NCBI GenBank assembly: GCA_025358355.1
Contig: JANYJX010000012.1
Span: forward strand, 1-64,000
DNA length: 64,000 nucleotides
Direction: 5' to 3'
DNA from: Actinomycetes bacterium
GTDB lineage: Bacteria; Actinomycetota; Thermoleophilia; Gaiellales; Gaiellaceae
The translations under genes and the position numbers were made by a program. The stretch's first letter is position 1, and each line of letters opens with the position of its first letter. The notes under the pieces were generated by a model. That model did no database searches, was not told the DNA's origin, and saw only the letters and a list, made by a program, of their open reading frames with translations. Below are positions 30,649 through 39,480 of this stretch, one piece after another.

Positions 30649-30993
30649 CTAGCTCTCCTTCGCGGGCGGCGGCTTCTTCGTCTCACCGCCTTTGTCGCCG
30701 GAGCCGGAGCCCTTCTCGCTGCTGGTGGATTTCTCGGTCTTGCCGGAGGATTCGCCCGACGACGAGCCGCTCTCCGACGAGCCGCCTTCGCCGTCCGTAC
30801 TCGGCTTGCGTCCGGCGCGGCCGTAGTCGGTCGCGTAGAAGCCGGAACCCTTGAAGTGCACCGCGACCGGGAACAGGATCTTCTCGACCGGCCCAGCGCC
30901 ACATTCCTGACAGACCTCGATGGGAGCATCCGCGAACCGCTGGAAAATCTCGAAGGTATGCCCCTTCGGGCAGCGGTACTCGTAGATCGGCAT
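30649..30993 (-). CDS. FmdB-family zinc ribbon protein
   Basis: MPIYEYRCPKGHTFEIFQRFADAPIEVCQECG plus low-complexity tail. Confidence 0.9.
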   Translation of the reverse strand: MPIYEYRCPKGHTFEIFQRFADAPIEVCQECGAGPVEKILFPVAVHFKGSGFYATDYGRAGRKPSTDGEGGSSESGSSSGESSGKTEKSTSSEKGSGSGDKGGETKKPPPAKES

Positions 30994-31012
30994 CAGCGCT
31001 GCAGCCTAATGG

Positions 31013-31462
31013 TCAGGGCTGATCCGGCGCGCCCATCCCCGGCAGCCCTGCCGCTGGCGGCGGCGCGTCGGCCACCGGCAGCCCCGCTCCTCTCCACGCG
31101 GCGAAGCCACCGATCACGTCACCGGCGCTCGCGAAGCCGAGATCGACGAGAGTCGCTGCGGCCAGCACCGTCGAGCAGCCGTGATCACACAGGAGCACGA
31201 GTCGTTGCTCCAGCGCGGCGATATGCGGGTTACGCGACACGCTGCCCGGCGCGACGCGCCATTCGAGAACCGTGCGCGGGATGTGGAGCGAGCCAGGAAC
31301 GATCCCATCGCGCCGTCGGGAGTCATGCGAGCGGATGTCGACGATCAATGCGCCGTCCGCCGCAGCAGCGAAAGCTTCCAGGGGCTCGAGTCGCGCGATT
31401 CGCGCTGTCGCCGCCGTAAGCAGCTCCTCGAGCGTTCGCGTGCATGCCACAGCGCGCATCAT
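31013..31462 (-). CDS. Rhodanese-like domain protein
   Basis: GALIVDIRSHDSRRRDGIVPGSLHIPRTVLEWR; LLCDHGCSTVLAAATLVDLGF. Confidence 0.88.
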   Translation of the reverse strand: MMRAVACTRTLEELLTAATARIARLEPLEAFAAAADGALIVDIRSHDSRRRDGIVPGSLHIPRTVLEWRVAPGSVSRNPHIAALEQRLVLLCDHGCSTVLAAATLVDLGFASAGDVIGGFAAWRGAGLPVADAPPPAAGLPGMGAPDQP

Positions 31463-31480
31463 CGCGCCTATCCTCTGGCG

Positions 31481-31978
31481 ATGCGCAGCGTCGTCGTCGC
31501 GGCAGTCGTGGCCCTCGCAGTGGTGAGCGCGGCGACGGCGGGGAGGAACCCTCCCGACCAGGGCGTCCTCGTTCCGGGAGTGAGCCTCGGCGGCGCGAAG
31601 CTCGGCTGGACAACAGCCCAAGTCGAGGCGATCTGGGGCGGCGCCGAGGGCCATTGCAGAAGCTGCAGGCGGGACACGCTGTATTTCAACCGCTACGCGT
31701 TCCGGCCGCAGGGCGTCGGGATCGAGCTCGTGCGCGGGCGCGTCGACGCGATCTTCACGCTGTGGGCGCCGGCGGCGTGGCACACGTCGCTCGGCCTGCG
31801 GATCGGCGAACCGCTGATCCGCCTGGCGGCCACCTACCCGGCAACACTGCACACGCAGTGCGCGGGCTATGACGCATACACGATCGTCGGCAGAACAGGG
31901 CAGAGCGCGATCTACGTCTCAGACAACAAGGTGTGGGGCTTCGGCCTGGTGCGATTCGGCCGCTCGGTCTGCGTCTGA
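31481..31978 (+). CDS. Hypothetical secreted protein
   Basis: Signal peptide MRSVVVAAVVALAVVSAATA; LGGAKLGWTTAQVEAIWGGAEGHC; 60-bp convergent overlap with the MFS gene. Confidence 0.65.
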   Translation: MRSVVVAAVVALAVVSAATAGRNPPDQGVLVPGVSLGGAKLGWTTAQVEAIWGGAEGHCRSCRRDTLYFNRYAFRPQGVGIELVRGRVDAIFTLWAPAAWHTSLGLRIGEPLIRLAATYPATLHTQCAGYDAYTIVGRTGQSAIYVSDNKVWGFGLVRFGRSVCV

Positions 31979-33202
31979 CTCGACCCGTTCGAGAGACCTC
32001 ACAAGCGGGATCACGGCGAGGATCGGGACGCCGAGCAGCGGCCACAGCGCCTGATAGCCGTGCGTCGTGCGCAGGTGCGGCGTGAGCAGGTCGACCGCAA
32101 CACCGGCAAGCGGGACCCCGATCAGCAGCCCAAAGCCCTTCGTCGTCGTCGCGAGCCCGGAGATCGCGCCGCGGTCGTTCGCCGGCATCAGCTTGAACAA
32201 CAGTCCCCACGCGAGCGTCATCACCGCGCCGGCCGTGATCGCGACAAGGAAGATCACCGGCAGATACCAGTAGCGCCACACCTGGATGAGCCCGCCCGCA
32301 AGCATCCCTGCGCCGTAGACGATCGAGCACGTCCAGATCACACGTGCGAGTCCGAACCGGTCGCCGAGCCGCCCCGCGATCAACGCGGCGACGACGTAGC
32401 CGCCTGCGATCGTGCCGAGAACCGCGGTCGAAACGCCGACCGATTTCTGCCCCAAGCCAACCGTGAGATAGAGGACGACGAACGAGCGACCGCCAGCGAA
32501 CGCTCCCTCCCACGCCGCGTTCGCGATCAGAAATCGGCGCACGTCTCCGTTCGCGGTGAAGACACGCCACGAGTGGCGCAGATACGTCCCGATCCCCTCG
32601 AACACGCGCGCGTCGCCACCCGTCTCGCGCAGGAAGATGATCGGCACCGAGCACGCCGCGACGACGACGAACGCCGCCACGAGAAACGGCGCCGCATGCC
32701 AGATATGCAGTAGGGCGGCTCCGCCGATCAGCGCGGTGCCGAGCGCGATCCCGCGCAGCAGGTGCTGGACTCCCTGGGCACGCCCGTAGACCGCCTCCGG
32801 CAGGAGATCGGGGTACAGGCCGCGGTACGGCGGCTCGTACACGTAGTACGCGAAAAAGAACGCGAACACGAGCAGCGCCGTCGTCCACAGGTTCGGCATG
32901 AACGCGACGAGAGCGAGGCAGAAGCCCATCGGGCCGATCGCAGCGAGCATGAACGGGCGCCGCCGGCCCATCGGCGTGTGGAAGGTATCGCTCCACGGCC
33001 CGATCACGAGCGGCACTGTGAGTGCGAACGCGCCTTCGGCGCCGAGGATCAGCCCGATCAGGCTGGTCGAGTTGGTGAACTCCTTGAGCAGCCGGGGCAG
33101 GTACGCCGCGGTCGTCGTCAGCGAGAACGCAAGGCCGAACGCGCCGAGTCCCAGCGTCCAGACCAGCCGGCGCGACGAGCCCGCGCTAGCGGACGACAAG
33201 AC
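31919..33202 (-). CDS. MFS transporter (GPH/sucrose-type-like)
   Basis: 12-TM pattern; GPWSDTFHTPMGRRRPFMLAAIGPMG motif. Confidence 0.88.
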   Translation of the reverse strand, partial: VLSSASAGSSRRLVWTLGLGAFGLAFSLTTTAAYLPRLLKEFTNSTSLIGLILGAEGAFALTVPLVIGPWSDTFHTPMGRRRPFMLAAIGPMGFCLALVAFMPNLWTTALLVFAFFFAYYVYEPPYRGLYPDLLPEAVYGRAQGVQHLLRGIALGTALIGGAALLHIWHAAPFLVAAFVVVAACSVPIIFLRETGGDARVFEGIGTYLRHSWRVFTANGDVRRFLIANAAWEGAFAGGRSFVVLYLTVGLGQKSVGVSTAVLGTIAGGYVVAALIAGRLGDRFGLARVIWTCSIVYGAGMLAGGLIQVWRYWYLPVIFLVAITAGAVMTLAWGLLFKLMPANDRGAISGLATTTKGFGLLIGVPLAGVAVDLLTPHLRTTHGYQALWPLLGVPILAVIPLVRSLERVESDADRAAESHQAEAPHLVV

Positions 33203-33797
33203 CGCCGCAGACGACGTCGAGGATCGTCCGTTCGGCACGCGCGACCTCGTCGTCGCCGTCCGGCAGCTGCCCGAGCACCCAGCCGGTGAGGATCTCTTCG
33301 AGGCCGCCGTAGATGATCCAGCTTGCAAGCCGCGCGTCCAGATCGCGCCGGAAAACACCCTTCGCCTGGCCTTCCTCGACGATACGCTGGAGGACGAGGA
33401 ACACCTCGCGTACCTCGTCCACCTGCGCCTGTAGATGCGGGCTGCGCGCCACCTCGCGCACCATCACGCGCACGAGATCGGGGTCGTTCCGCCAGGAGCG
33501 CAGGATGACTTTCGTGACGCCGCGCAGCTTCTCGTCGGCCGGCTCGTCGTCGGCCTCGACCCGGTGCAGCGTCTCGAGCAGCGCGCGCCAGTTCTCGCGA
33601 AAGACCGTCGCCAACACCTCTTCCTTCGACGAGAAGTAGTGGTAGAGCAGGCCATGCGCAACCCCGGCTTCCTCGGCGATGTCACCGACACGGGCGCCGT
33701 GGTAACCGCTTCGCGCGAAGACCCGGACTGCGGCGTCGAGGATCAGACGGCGCTTGTCTGCCGCGGCGTCGGGGATGGCGATTGAACGGTCAGTCAA
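33186..33797 (-). CDS. TetR/AcrR family regulator
   Basis: KRRLILDAAVRVFARSGYHGARVGDIAEEAGVAHGLLYHYFSSKEEVLATVF HTH; TTG start. Confidence 0.93.
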   Translation of the reverse strand: MTDRSIAIPDAAADKRRLILDAAVRVFARSGYHGARVGDIAEEAGVAHGLLYHYFSSKEEVLATVFRENWRALLETLHRVEADDEPADEKLRGVTKVILRSWRNDPDLVRVMVREVARSPHLQAQVDEVREVFLVLQRIVEEGQAKGVFRRDLDARLASWIIYGGLEEILTGWVLGQLPDGDDEVARAERTILDVVCGGLVVR

Positions 33798-34471
33798 GCG
33801 GTTAAGCCTAGCGCCGCCGGCAGCGCATGCAGCGACTCGATGCGGTCGGTCTCGTCCAGATGGAGGCCGTCGCGGTCGACGAGGATCGCGCGCATCCCGA
33901 GCGCCCGTGCGCCCGCGATGTCGTCGCGATACGAGTCGCCGACCATCACAGCCTCGCCCACGTCCACCCCGAGTACGGCGAGCGCCGCCTCGAAGATCGA
34001 CGGGTGCGGCTTGATCCGGCCGTGCATCCAGGAGCCACATGCAACGTCGACGTCAAGCTCGTGATGTCGGGCGAACTCCTCGAGATCGCGCTGGCCGTTC
34101 GAGATCAGGCCGACGCGCAGTCCGTGGCGACGCATCTAGGCGAGCGTCGGCAGCGCGTCGTCGTAGAGGAAGAAGTTGTGGTGTCGCTCCCACCGGCGCA
34201 CCATCTCGATCGCGCATTCGCGGCAGCCGTCAGGCTCGCCGCCCATCCCGACCATGATCTGCTCGGTGAACAGGATCCAGACCTCTTCGTCGTGCACGAG
34301 CTCCGGATGGTGCTGAGTTTCCTCGATCGCAGCGAGGCGCGCGGGTTCGTAGCGCGCAGGGTCGAGGACGAGCCCGTGCTCCGCACCAAGCCGCTGGTAC
34401 CCCTCCGGCCCAAGCTCCGGCCCCGGGTGGAACAGCGTGAAGTCGACATCAAAGATGACTGCGCGCAGCAT
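33794..34471 (-). pseudogene. HAD-superfamily hydrolase split by an in-frame TAG
   Basis: MLRAVIFDVDFTLFHPG...DDALPTLA-TAG-MRRHGLRVGLISNGQRDLEEFARHHEL...KPHPSIF...MVGDSYRDDIAGA, same frame on both sides of TAG at 34136-34138. Confidence 0.8.
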
Positions 34472-34490
34472 GCCGTCGAGGATAGAGATA

Positions 34491-34524
34491 GAGACGGGGA
34501 CACACTTCCGTGTATCCCCGTCTC
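34491..34524. repeat. Perfect 10-bp palindromic arms with near-complete inner stem (REP-like or tRNA terminator)
   Basis: GAGACGGGGA CACAC TTCC GTGTA TCCCCGTCTC. Confidence 0.85.
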
Positions 34525-34537
34525 AATTCCACCACCA

Positions 34538-34611
34538 TCGGGGTGCCCAGATTCGAACTGGGGGCCTCTCCGACCCGAACGGAGCGCGCTACCAGGCTGC
34601 GCCACACCCCG
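34538..34611 (-). tRNA. tRNA-Pro (anticodon CGG), CCA not encoded
   Basis: CGGGGTGTGGCGCAGCCTGGTAGCGCGCTCCGTTCGGGTCGGAGAGGCCCCCAGTTCGAATCTGGGCACCCCGA cloverleaf. Confidence 0.96.
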
Positions 34612-34651
34612 AGCCGAGAAAGGGTAGCGGGTAACCGACTACCATCGCGCT

Positions 34652-35398
34652 GTGGCACGCCGAGACGAGATTGTCGCGTTCGCGAACGCGCTGCTCGAGG
34701 TGGAGAAGTGGCAGGAGTTCGCACCTCCCGGGCTACAGGTTGTCGGCTCGGACGAGGTGACGCGCATCGCATGCGGCGTCTCAACCTCCCTCGAGCTGTT
34801 CGAGTGCGCGGCGGCAGCGGGCGCCGAGCTCGTCCTCGTCCACCACGGCCTGTTCTGGCGGAACGAACCGCTCGTCGTCGACCGGCGGCTGCGCAAGCGG
34901 CTCGAGACGCTGTTCGCGGCGAACATGTCTCTGGTCGCGTACCACCTCGCGCTCGACGCGCATCCGGAGGTCGGGAACAGTGCGCAGCTCGCGCGGCGGA
35001 TCGGGCTCGTGGAGCCGTTCGAATCGTTCGCGGGAGTCGGCGTCGGTGGTCGCCTCGCCGCTCCGATCTCGGTCGCCGACCTCGCCGCGCGCATCCACGA
35101 GACCGTTGACCGTGAGCCGCTCGTCTTCTCCGGGGGCCCCGCTCTCGTCGAGCGCGTCGCCGTCTCGACCGGCGCCGCCGGCTACGACCTGATTCGCGCG
35201 GCGCACGAGGGATACGACTGCCTGGTGACCGGCGAACCCGAGGAACCAAGCCTGCACACGGCTCGCGAGCTCGGCATCCATCTCATCGCCGCCGGCCACG
35301 ATGCGACCGAGCGGCTAGGCGTTCAGGCGCTGGCCGCGAGAATTGCCGACGAGTTCGATGTTGCGTGGGAGTTCATCACCGTCGATAACCCCGTTTGA
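34652..35398 (+). CDS. Nif3-like dinuclear metal center protein
   Basis: VLVHHGLFWRNEP; YDLIRAAHEGYDCLVTGEPEEPSLHTARELGIHLIAAGHDATERLGVQAL. Confidence 0.93.
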   Translation: MARRDEIVAFANALLEVEKWQEFAPPGLQVVGSDEVTRIACGVSTSLELFECAAAAGAELVLVHHGLFWRNEPLVVDRRLRKRLETLFAANMSLVAYHLALDAHPEVGNSAQLARRIGLVEPFESFAGVGVGGRLAAPISVADLAARIHETVDREPLVFSGGPALVERVAVSTGAAGYDLIRAAHEGYDCLVTGEPEEPSLHTARELGIHLIAAGHDATERLGVQALAARIADEFDVAWEFITVDNPV

Positions 35399-35401
35399 CG
35401 A

Positions 35402-35430
35402 TTGCGCACGTCCTCCGGCGGGAGTATCTT
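35402..35430 (+). promoter_or_regulatory. Candidate sigma70 promoter
   Basis: TTGCGC (35402-35407) - 17 nt - TATCTT (35425-35430). Confidence 0.5.
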
Positions 35431-35439
35431 CCGCGCATC

Positions 35440-35469
35440 ATGGATTCTTTCGGGAGGCGGGCCTGTTGA
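35440..35469 (+). CDS. Candidate leaderless leader peptide MDSFGRRAC
   Basis: ATG lies 9 nt after the -10; TGA stop falls inside hairpin-1 loop. Confidence 0.35.
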   Translation: MDSFGRRAC

Positions 35470-35500
35470 CCCCCGCCACGACAACCGAGCAGCTGGTCGA

Positions 35501-35535
35501 GCCCGATCGTGCGCATTGCGCCGACGGGCTTTTTT
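35501..35535 (+). terminator. Rho-independent terminator/attenuator
   Basis: GCCCG A UCG U GCGC AUU GCGC CGA CGGGC UUUUUU. Confidence 0.85.
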
Positions 35536-35556
35536 GATGCTCAAAGGAGGGACGGC

Positions 35557-35730
35557 ATGCCGAACCATCTGACGCCCGAGGAGCTGTCGAACGAGACCGG
35601 CCTCGACCGCGACGAGATCATCAAGCTGTGCATCGAGGAAGGCGTCCCGATCTACCACGGAAAGATCGACAAGACCCTCTTCCAGGCGCAGCTAATGGCC
35701 GTCGGCGCCGGAGCGCGCACCTCCGCGTAG
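35557..35730 (+). CDS. Small (57 aa) HTH-like protein
   Basis: Strong SD AAAGGAGGG; MPNHLTPEELSNETGLDRDEIIKLCIEEGVPIYHGKIDKTLFQAQLMAVGAGARTSA, excisionase/MerR-like spacing. Confidence 0.7.
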   Translation: MPNHLTPEELSNETGLDRDEIIKLCIEEGVPIYHGKIDKTLFQAQLMAVGAGARTSA

Positions 35731-36404
35731 ATGCCGGCGGGGAAGCTCTTCGAGAGCTTCGACGAGAGTTGGCAGAGCTTCCTCGAGCGGCGCGAGCCGC
35801 TCGAGAGCTTTCTGGAGGAGGTTCCCGCCGACTTGCCCGCGGGGAACCACGCCGTCGCCTGGCTTCTCGCCCGGACGCGGAAACACAAAAGCGCGCGGTC
35901 GCAGCGCAAGATTCGTTGCCGCCGCTTCCGTGGCTCCGCCGCCTCGCGCCAAGCTTCCTGCACGTCTTCGTCGGGCCGGTCGCGTGGGAGGGTGACATCG
36001 ACCTTGCCGCGGAGGTCGCTCGCGGACGCGCCGTGCTTGCCGAGGTCGAGCCGTTCGAGCTTCGCGTGCCGCGACTCACCTGCTTCCACACGGCTGTCGT
36101 CGCCGAGATTGAGCCGACCGTGCCGGTCGTCGACCTCCACGAGCGCCTGTTTCCCGGACGCGACACGGCATCGCTGCTGCCGCACATGACGCTCGCCGTC
36201 GTCACCGAGCCCACGGCGCCGTATTCGCTGCGAGCGGCGCTTGTTCCGCAGCGCGACACCGACCTCGGCACATTCGTCTTCAGCGAGGTAGCGCACTGCC
36301 TGATCCCGTGGAGCCGATCGACGGTGCTGACACCGTGGGAAGTCGCGGGTGTTGTGCCTCTCGCCGGGGCACCGGAAGTGGTACCCGGGTGCCGCCTCCC
36401 GTAG
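35731..36404 (+). pseudogene. Candidate 2'-5' RNA ligase (LigT-like) family protein with -1 frameshift
   Basis: MPAGKLFESFDESWQSFLERREPLESFLEEVPADLPAGNHAVAWLL in one frame, continuing as PDAETQKRAVAAQDSL...FLHVFVGPVAWEGDIDLAAEV...LLPHMTLAVV in the -1 frame near 35865-35890. Fold assignment tentative. Confidence 0.6.
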
Positions 36405-36416
36405 ATTCCAGGCGAG

Positions 36417-38210
36417 ATGAGCGAACCGCGCACGATCCCGCGACTCTGGCGCGACGCTATCGCCGCCAACCGGCCTGGCGCTGCGTACCTCGTCGGGCAC
36501 GACGACCACTGGCACGCCGTCAGCTGGGCCGAGGCGGCCGAGCGCGTCGATGCACTCGCGAACGGGCTGCTCGCCCGCGGGATCCGCAAAGGTGACGCGT
36601 TCGCAATCCTCGCGCGAACGACGCTCGAATGGACACTGTTCGACTTCGCGCTCGCCCACGTCGGCGCGATCGTGACGCCGGTGTACGCGAACAACTCGCC
36701 GAAGGATGTCGAGTACGTGCTCGACCATTCCGACTCGATCGGTGTCCTCTGCGAAGACGCTGCACAACGCGCGAAAGTCGACGCGGCGCACGACCAGCTG
36801 CCAAACCTGCGCCACATCCTCACCTACGACGATCTGCCCGCGCTAGAGGAGGAGGGTCGCGCGTTCGCCGCCGCCAACCCGTCCGCGCTGGACGAGTCCG
36901 TCGCGGCCGTGCGCGACGATGACCTCTTCACCTACATCTACACCTCGGGGACTACCGGCTCACCGAAGGGCTGCATGATCCGCCATCGCAACTACTACGC
37001 GATGGTCGCGGTGATCGACAGCCTGCCCGGCGTCGTCGAAGAGGGCGACCTGATGCTGCTGTACCTGCCGCTCGCGCACAACTTCGGCCGGCTGATGCAT
37101 CTCGCCGGGCCGTACGCCGGGTACACGACCGCGTTCGTGCCCGACCCGACCGGGATCGCCACAGCCATCCCGTCGCTCCGCCCCACCGTGCTGCCGAGCG
37201 TGCCGCGCATCTACGAGAAGGTGCACACCGCCGTCGTGTCGGCTTTCGCTGAGACAACCGGCGTCAAGAAGCGGCTGATCGACTGGTCGGTGGGCGTCGG
37301 CCGGCAGGCGAGCGCGCTGCGGGCCGCGAAGAAGCCGCTCCCCGCCGGGCTCAAGCTCCAACACGCGATCGCCGACCGGCTCGTCTACGCGAAGGTGCGC
37401 GACCGCCTCGGCGGCCGGCTGCGCACGCCGATCTCGGGTGGCGCCCCGCTGGCGCAGGAGATCGCCGAGTTCTTCGACATCTTCGGGATCCGCATCCTCG
37501 AGGGGTACGGCCTCACCGAGTGCACGACCGCCGCGACGATCAACACGCCGGAGCACTACCGCTTCGGCACGGTCGGCCCTGCGTTCCCCGGCTTCGAGTT
37601 GCGGCTCGCGGAGGACGGCGAGCTGCTGATCCGCTCCGAGACGGTTTTTGCCGGCTACTACAAGGAGCCAGAGGCGACCGCCGCCGTGCTCGACGCCGAC
37701 GGCTGGCTGAGCACGGGCGACGTAGCCGAGATCGACACCGACGGCTTCGTCCGCATCACCGACCGCAAGAAGGACATCCTCGTCACCGCCGGCGGCAAGA
37801 ACGTCGCGCCGCAGAACATCGAGAACGATCTGAAGACGTCGCGGCTCGTGTCGCAGGCGCTTGTGGTCGGCGACCGGCGGCCGTATATCGCGGCGCTGAT
37901 CACCTTGGAGCCGGACGAGATCGGCAAGTGGGCGGCGGCGAACGGCGGCGAGGGCGACATGGGCACCCTCGCGCGCGACGAGCGGGTGCGGGTGCTGATC
38001 CAGGGCGTCGTCGACGACGTGAACCGAGAGCGCTCGGGCTTCGAGCAGGTGAAGCGGTTCGCGATCCTGCCGCGCGACTTCTCGGTCGAGCAGGGCGAAA
38101 TCACACCGACCATGAAACTGCGGCGCCGCGCCTGCATGGAACACTTCGCGAACACGGTCGAGGAACTCTACTCGGCGGCTAGCGACGAGCCCGAGACGAC
38201 TCTCACGTAA
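36417..38210 (+). CDS. AMP-dependent synthetase / long-chain acyl-CoA ligase
   Basis: YIYTSGTTGSPKGCMIRHRNY; LEGYGLTECTTAATINTP; GWLSTGDVAEIDTDGFVRITDRKKDILVTAGGKNVAPQNIEN. Confidence 0.95.
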   Translation: MSEPRTIPRLWRDAIAANRPGAAYLVGHDDHWHAVSWAEAAERVDALANGLLARGIRKGDAFAILARTTLEWTLFDFALAHVGAIVTPVYANNSPKDVEYVLDHSDSIGVLCEDAAQRAKVDAAHDQLPNLRHILTYDDLPALEEEGRAFAAANPSALDESVAAVRDDDLFTYIYTSGTTGSPKGCMIRHRNYYAMVAVIDSLPGVVEEGDLMLLYLPLAHNFGRLMHLAGPYAGYTTAFVPDPTGIATAIPSLRPTVLPSVPRIYEKVHTAVVSAFAETTGVKKRLIDWSVGVGRQASALRAAKKPLPAGLKLQHAIADRLVYAKVRDRLGGRLRTPISGGAPLAQEIAEFFDIFGIRILEGYGLTECTTAATINTPEHYRFGTVGPAFPGFELRLAEDGELLIRSETVFAGYYKEPEATAAVLDADGWLSTGDVAEIDTDGFVRITDRKKDILVTAGGKNVAPQNIENDLKTSRLVSQALVVGDRRPYIAALITLEPDEIGKWAAANGGEGDMGTLARDERVRVLIQGVVDDVNRERSGFEQVKRFAILPRDFSVEQGEITPTMKLRRRACMEHFANTVEELYSAASDEPETTLT

Positions 38211-38268
38211 GAACGAGTTCCAGCTGATCCTTCGGGACGGTGAAGTGCGCGCCGTTGATCAGCCGGTT

Positions 38269-39480
38269 CTAGACGATGCGGCGGGCGCCGACCCAGTTCG
38301 AGTCGTAGTAGCCAGTCAGGCTCGAGATCTTCACCACGTCGCCGGTGTGTGGCGCGTGGATGAACTGGCCGCCACCGATGTAGATCCCCATGTGACCGAG
38401 ACCGTCGAAGAAGACGAGGTCGCCTGGCTGTAGATCTGACCGGGACACGGGCACGCCGTAGCTGTATTGCGCCGCCGCGTTATGCGGCAGGGAGACTCCC
38501 ACCTGCGCATAGACGAACATCACGAGCCCCGAGCAGTCGAACCCACCGCTCGGACTCGCCCCGCCCCACACGTACGGCACGCCCAGATACTGCATGGCGA
38601 TGCTGACCACGTTGCCGTATTGCGACGGCGGCGCGGCGGGAATCGAGGGATCTGCCGCCGGAGCGGATGGCGCATTCGGATCGACGGAAGGAGCCTGAAC
38701 CGGGCTCGCGGCAGCCGCGCTCGCTGCCGCCACGCGCGCCTGAGCCTCGGCCGCGAGACGCGCCCGCGCCTGCGCCGCCAGCAAGAGCTGCTGCGCGTGC
38801 TCGGCCACCTGCAGCTTCACGATCTCGCCCTTGACCGAGTTGTACAGCCGGTTCGCGCGGGCGAGATCATCATCAACGGAGCGCTTGGCCGCGAGACGCG
38901 CCGCAACGACCTGCGTCTGGGACGCGTGCGCGTTCGTCAGCCGCTGCTGCCGAAGCTCGACCTCACGACGGAACGCCTTCACATCGTGCAACACCGACGA
39001 ATCCTGCTTCGTGACACGCTTCTCGGCATCGAGGCGGTTGATGATGTCGTCGAGGCTCTGCGCTCCGAGCAGGATCGCGACCGTCCCGCCGTCGTTGCCG
39101 TGCATGTACAGCGCACGCAACCGAGCCGAGACTCTGGCCTGCGCGACGCCGAGGCTCTGGCGCGCGATCTTGAGGTGGCGGCCGTTCGTCTTCAGATCCG
39201 CGTTGATCCGCGCGAGTTGCTGATCGGCGGCGTACAGATCGTTCTGCGCGCGCTCCGCCCGCGCGTTGATCACCTGGATCTGGGCAAGCACCGCACGCGC
39301 CTGGGCTTGCTTCGACGCGATCGACGGATTCGCAGTTGCGGCCCCCGAGATGGTCGCTAGAACAGCGACAGCGGTCGCGAGAACAAGCAGAAGAACCGGT
39401 GTCTGTCGCTTTCTCGAACTGATCGGAATTCCTCTGGTTCGATGGTCGGCAGGCGCAGCAGTGGCGGAAGGACCCGTCAC
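38269..39480 (-). CDS. NlpC/P60 peptidoglycan hydrolase with N-terminal coiled coil
   Basis: QYLGVPYVWGGASPSGGFDCSGLVMFVYAQVGVSLPHNAAAQY; GDLVFFDGLGHMGIYIGGGQFIHAPHTGD. Confidence 0.95.
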   Translation of the reverse strand: MTGPSATAAPADHRTRGIPISSRKRQTPVLLLVLATAVAVLATISGAATANPSIASKQAQARAVLAQIQVINARAERAQNDLYAADQQLARINADLKTNGRHLKIARQSLGVAQARVSARLRALYMHGNDGGTVAILLGAQSLDDIINRLDAEKRVTKQDSSVLHDVKAFRREVELRQQRLTNAHASQTQVVAARLAAKRSVDDDLARANRLYNSVKGEIVKLQVAEHAQQLLLAAQARARLAAEAQARVAAASAAAASPVQAPSVDPNAPSAPAADPSIPAAPPSQYGNVVSIAMQYLGVPYVWGGASPSGGFDCSGLVMFVYAQVGVSLPHNAAAQYSYGVPVSRSDLQPGDLVFFDGLGHMGIYIGGGQFIHAPHTGDVVKISSLTGYYDSNWVGARRIV

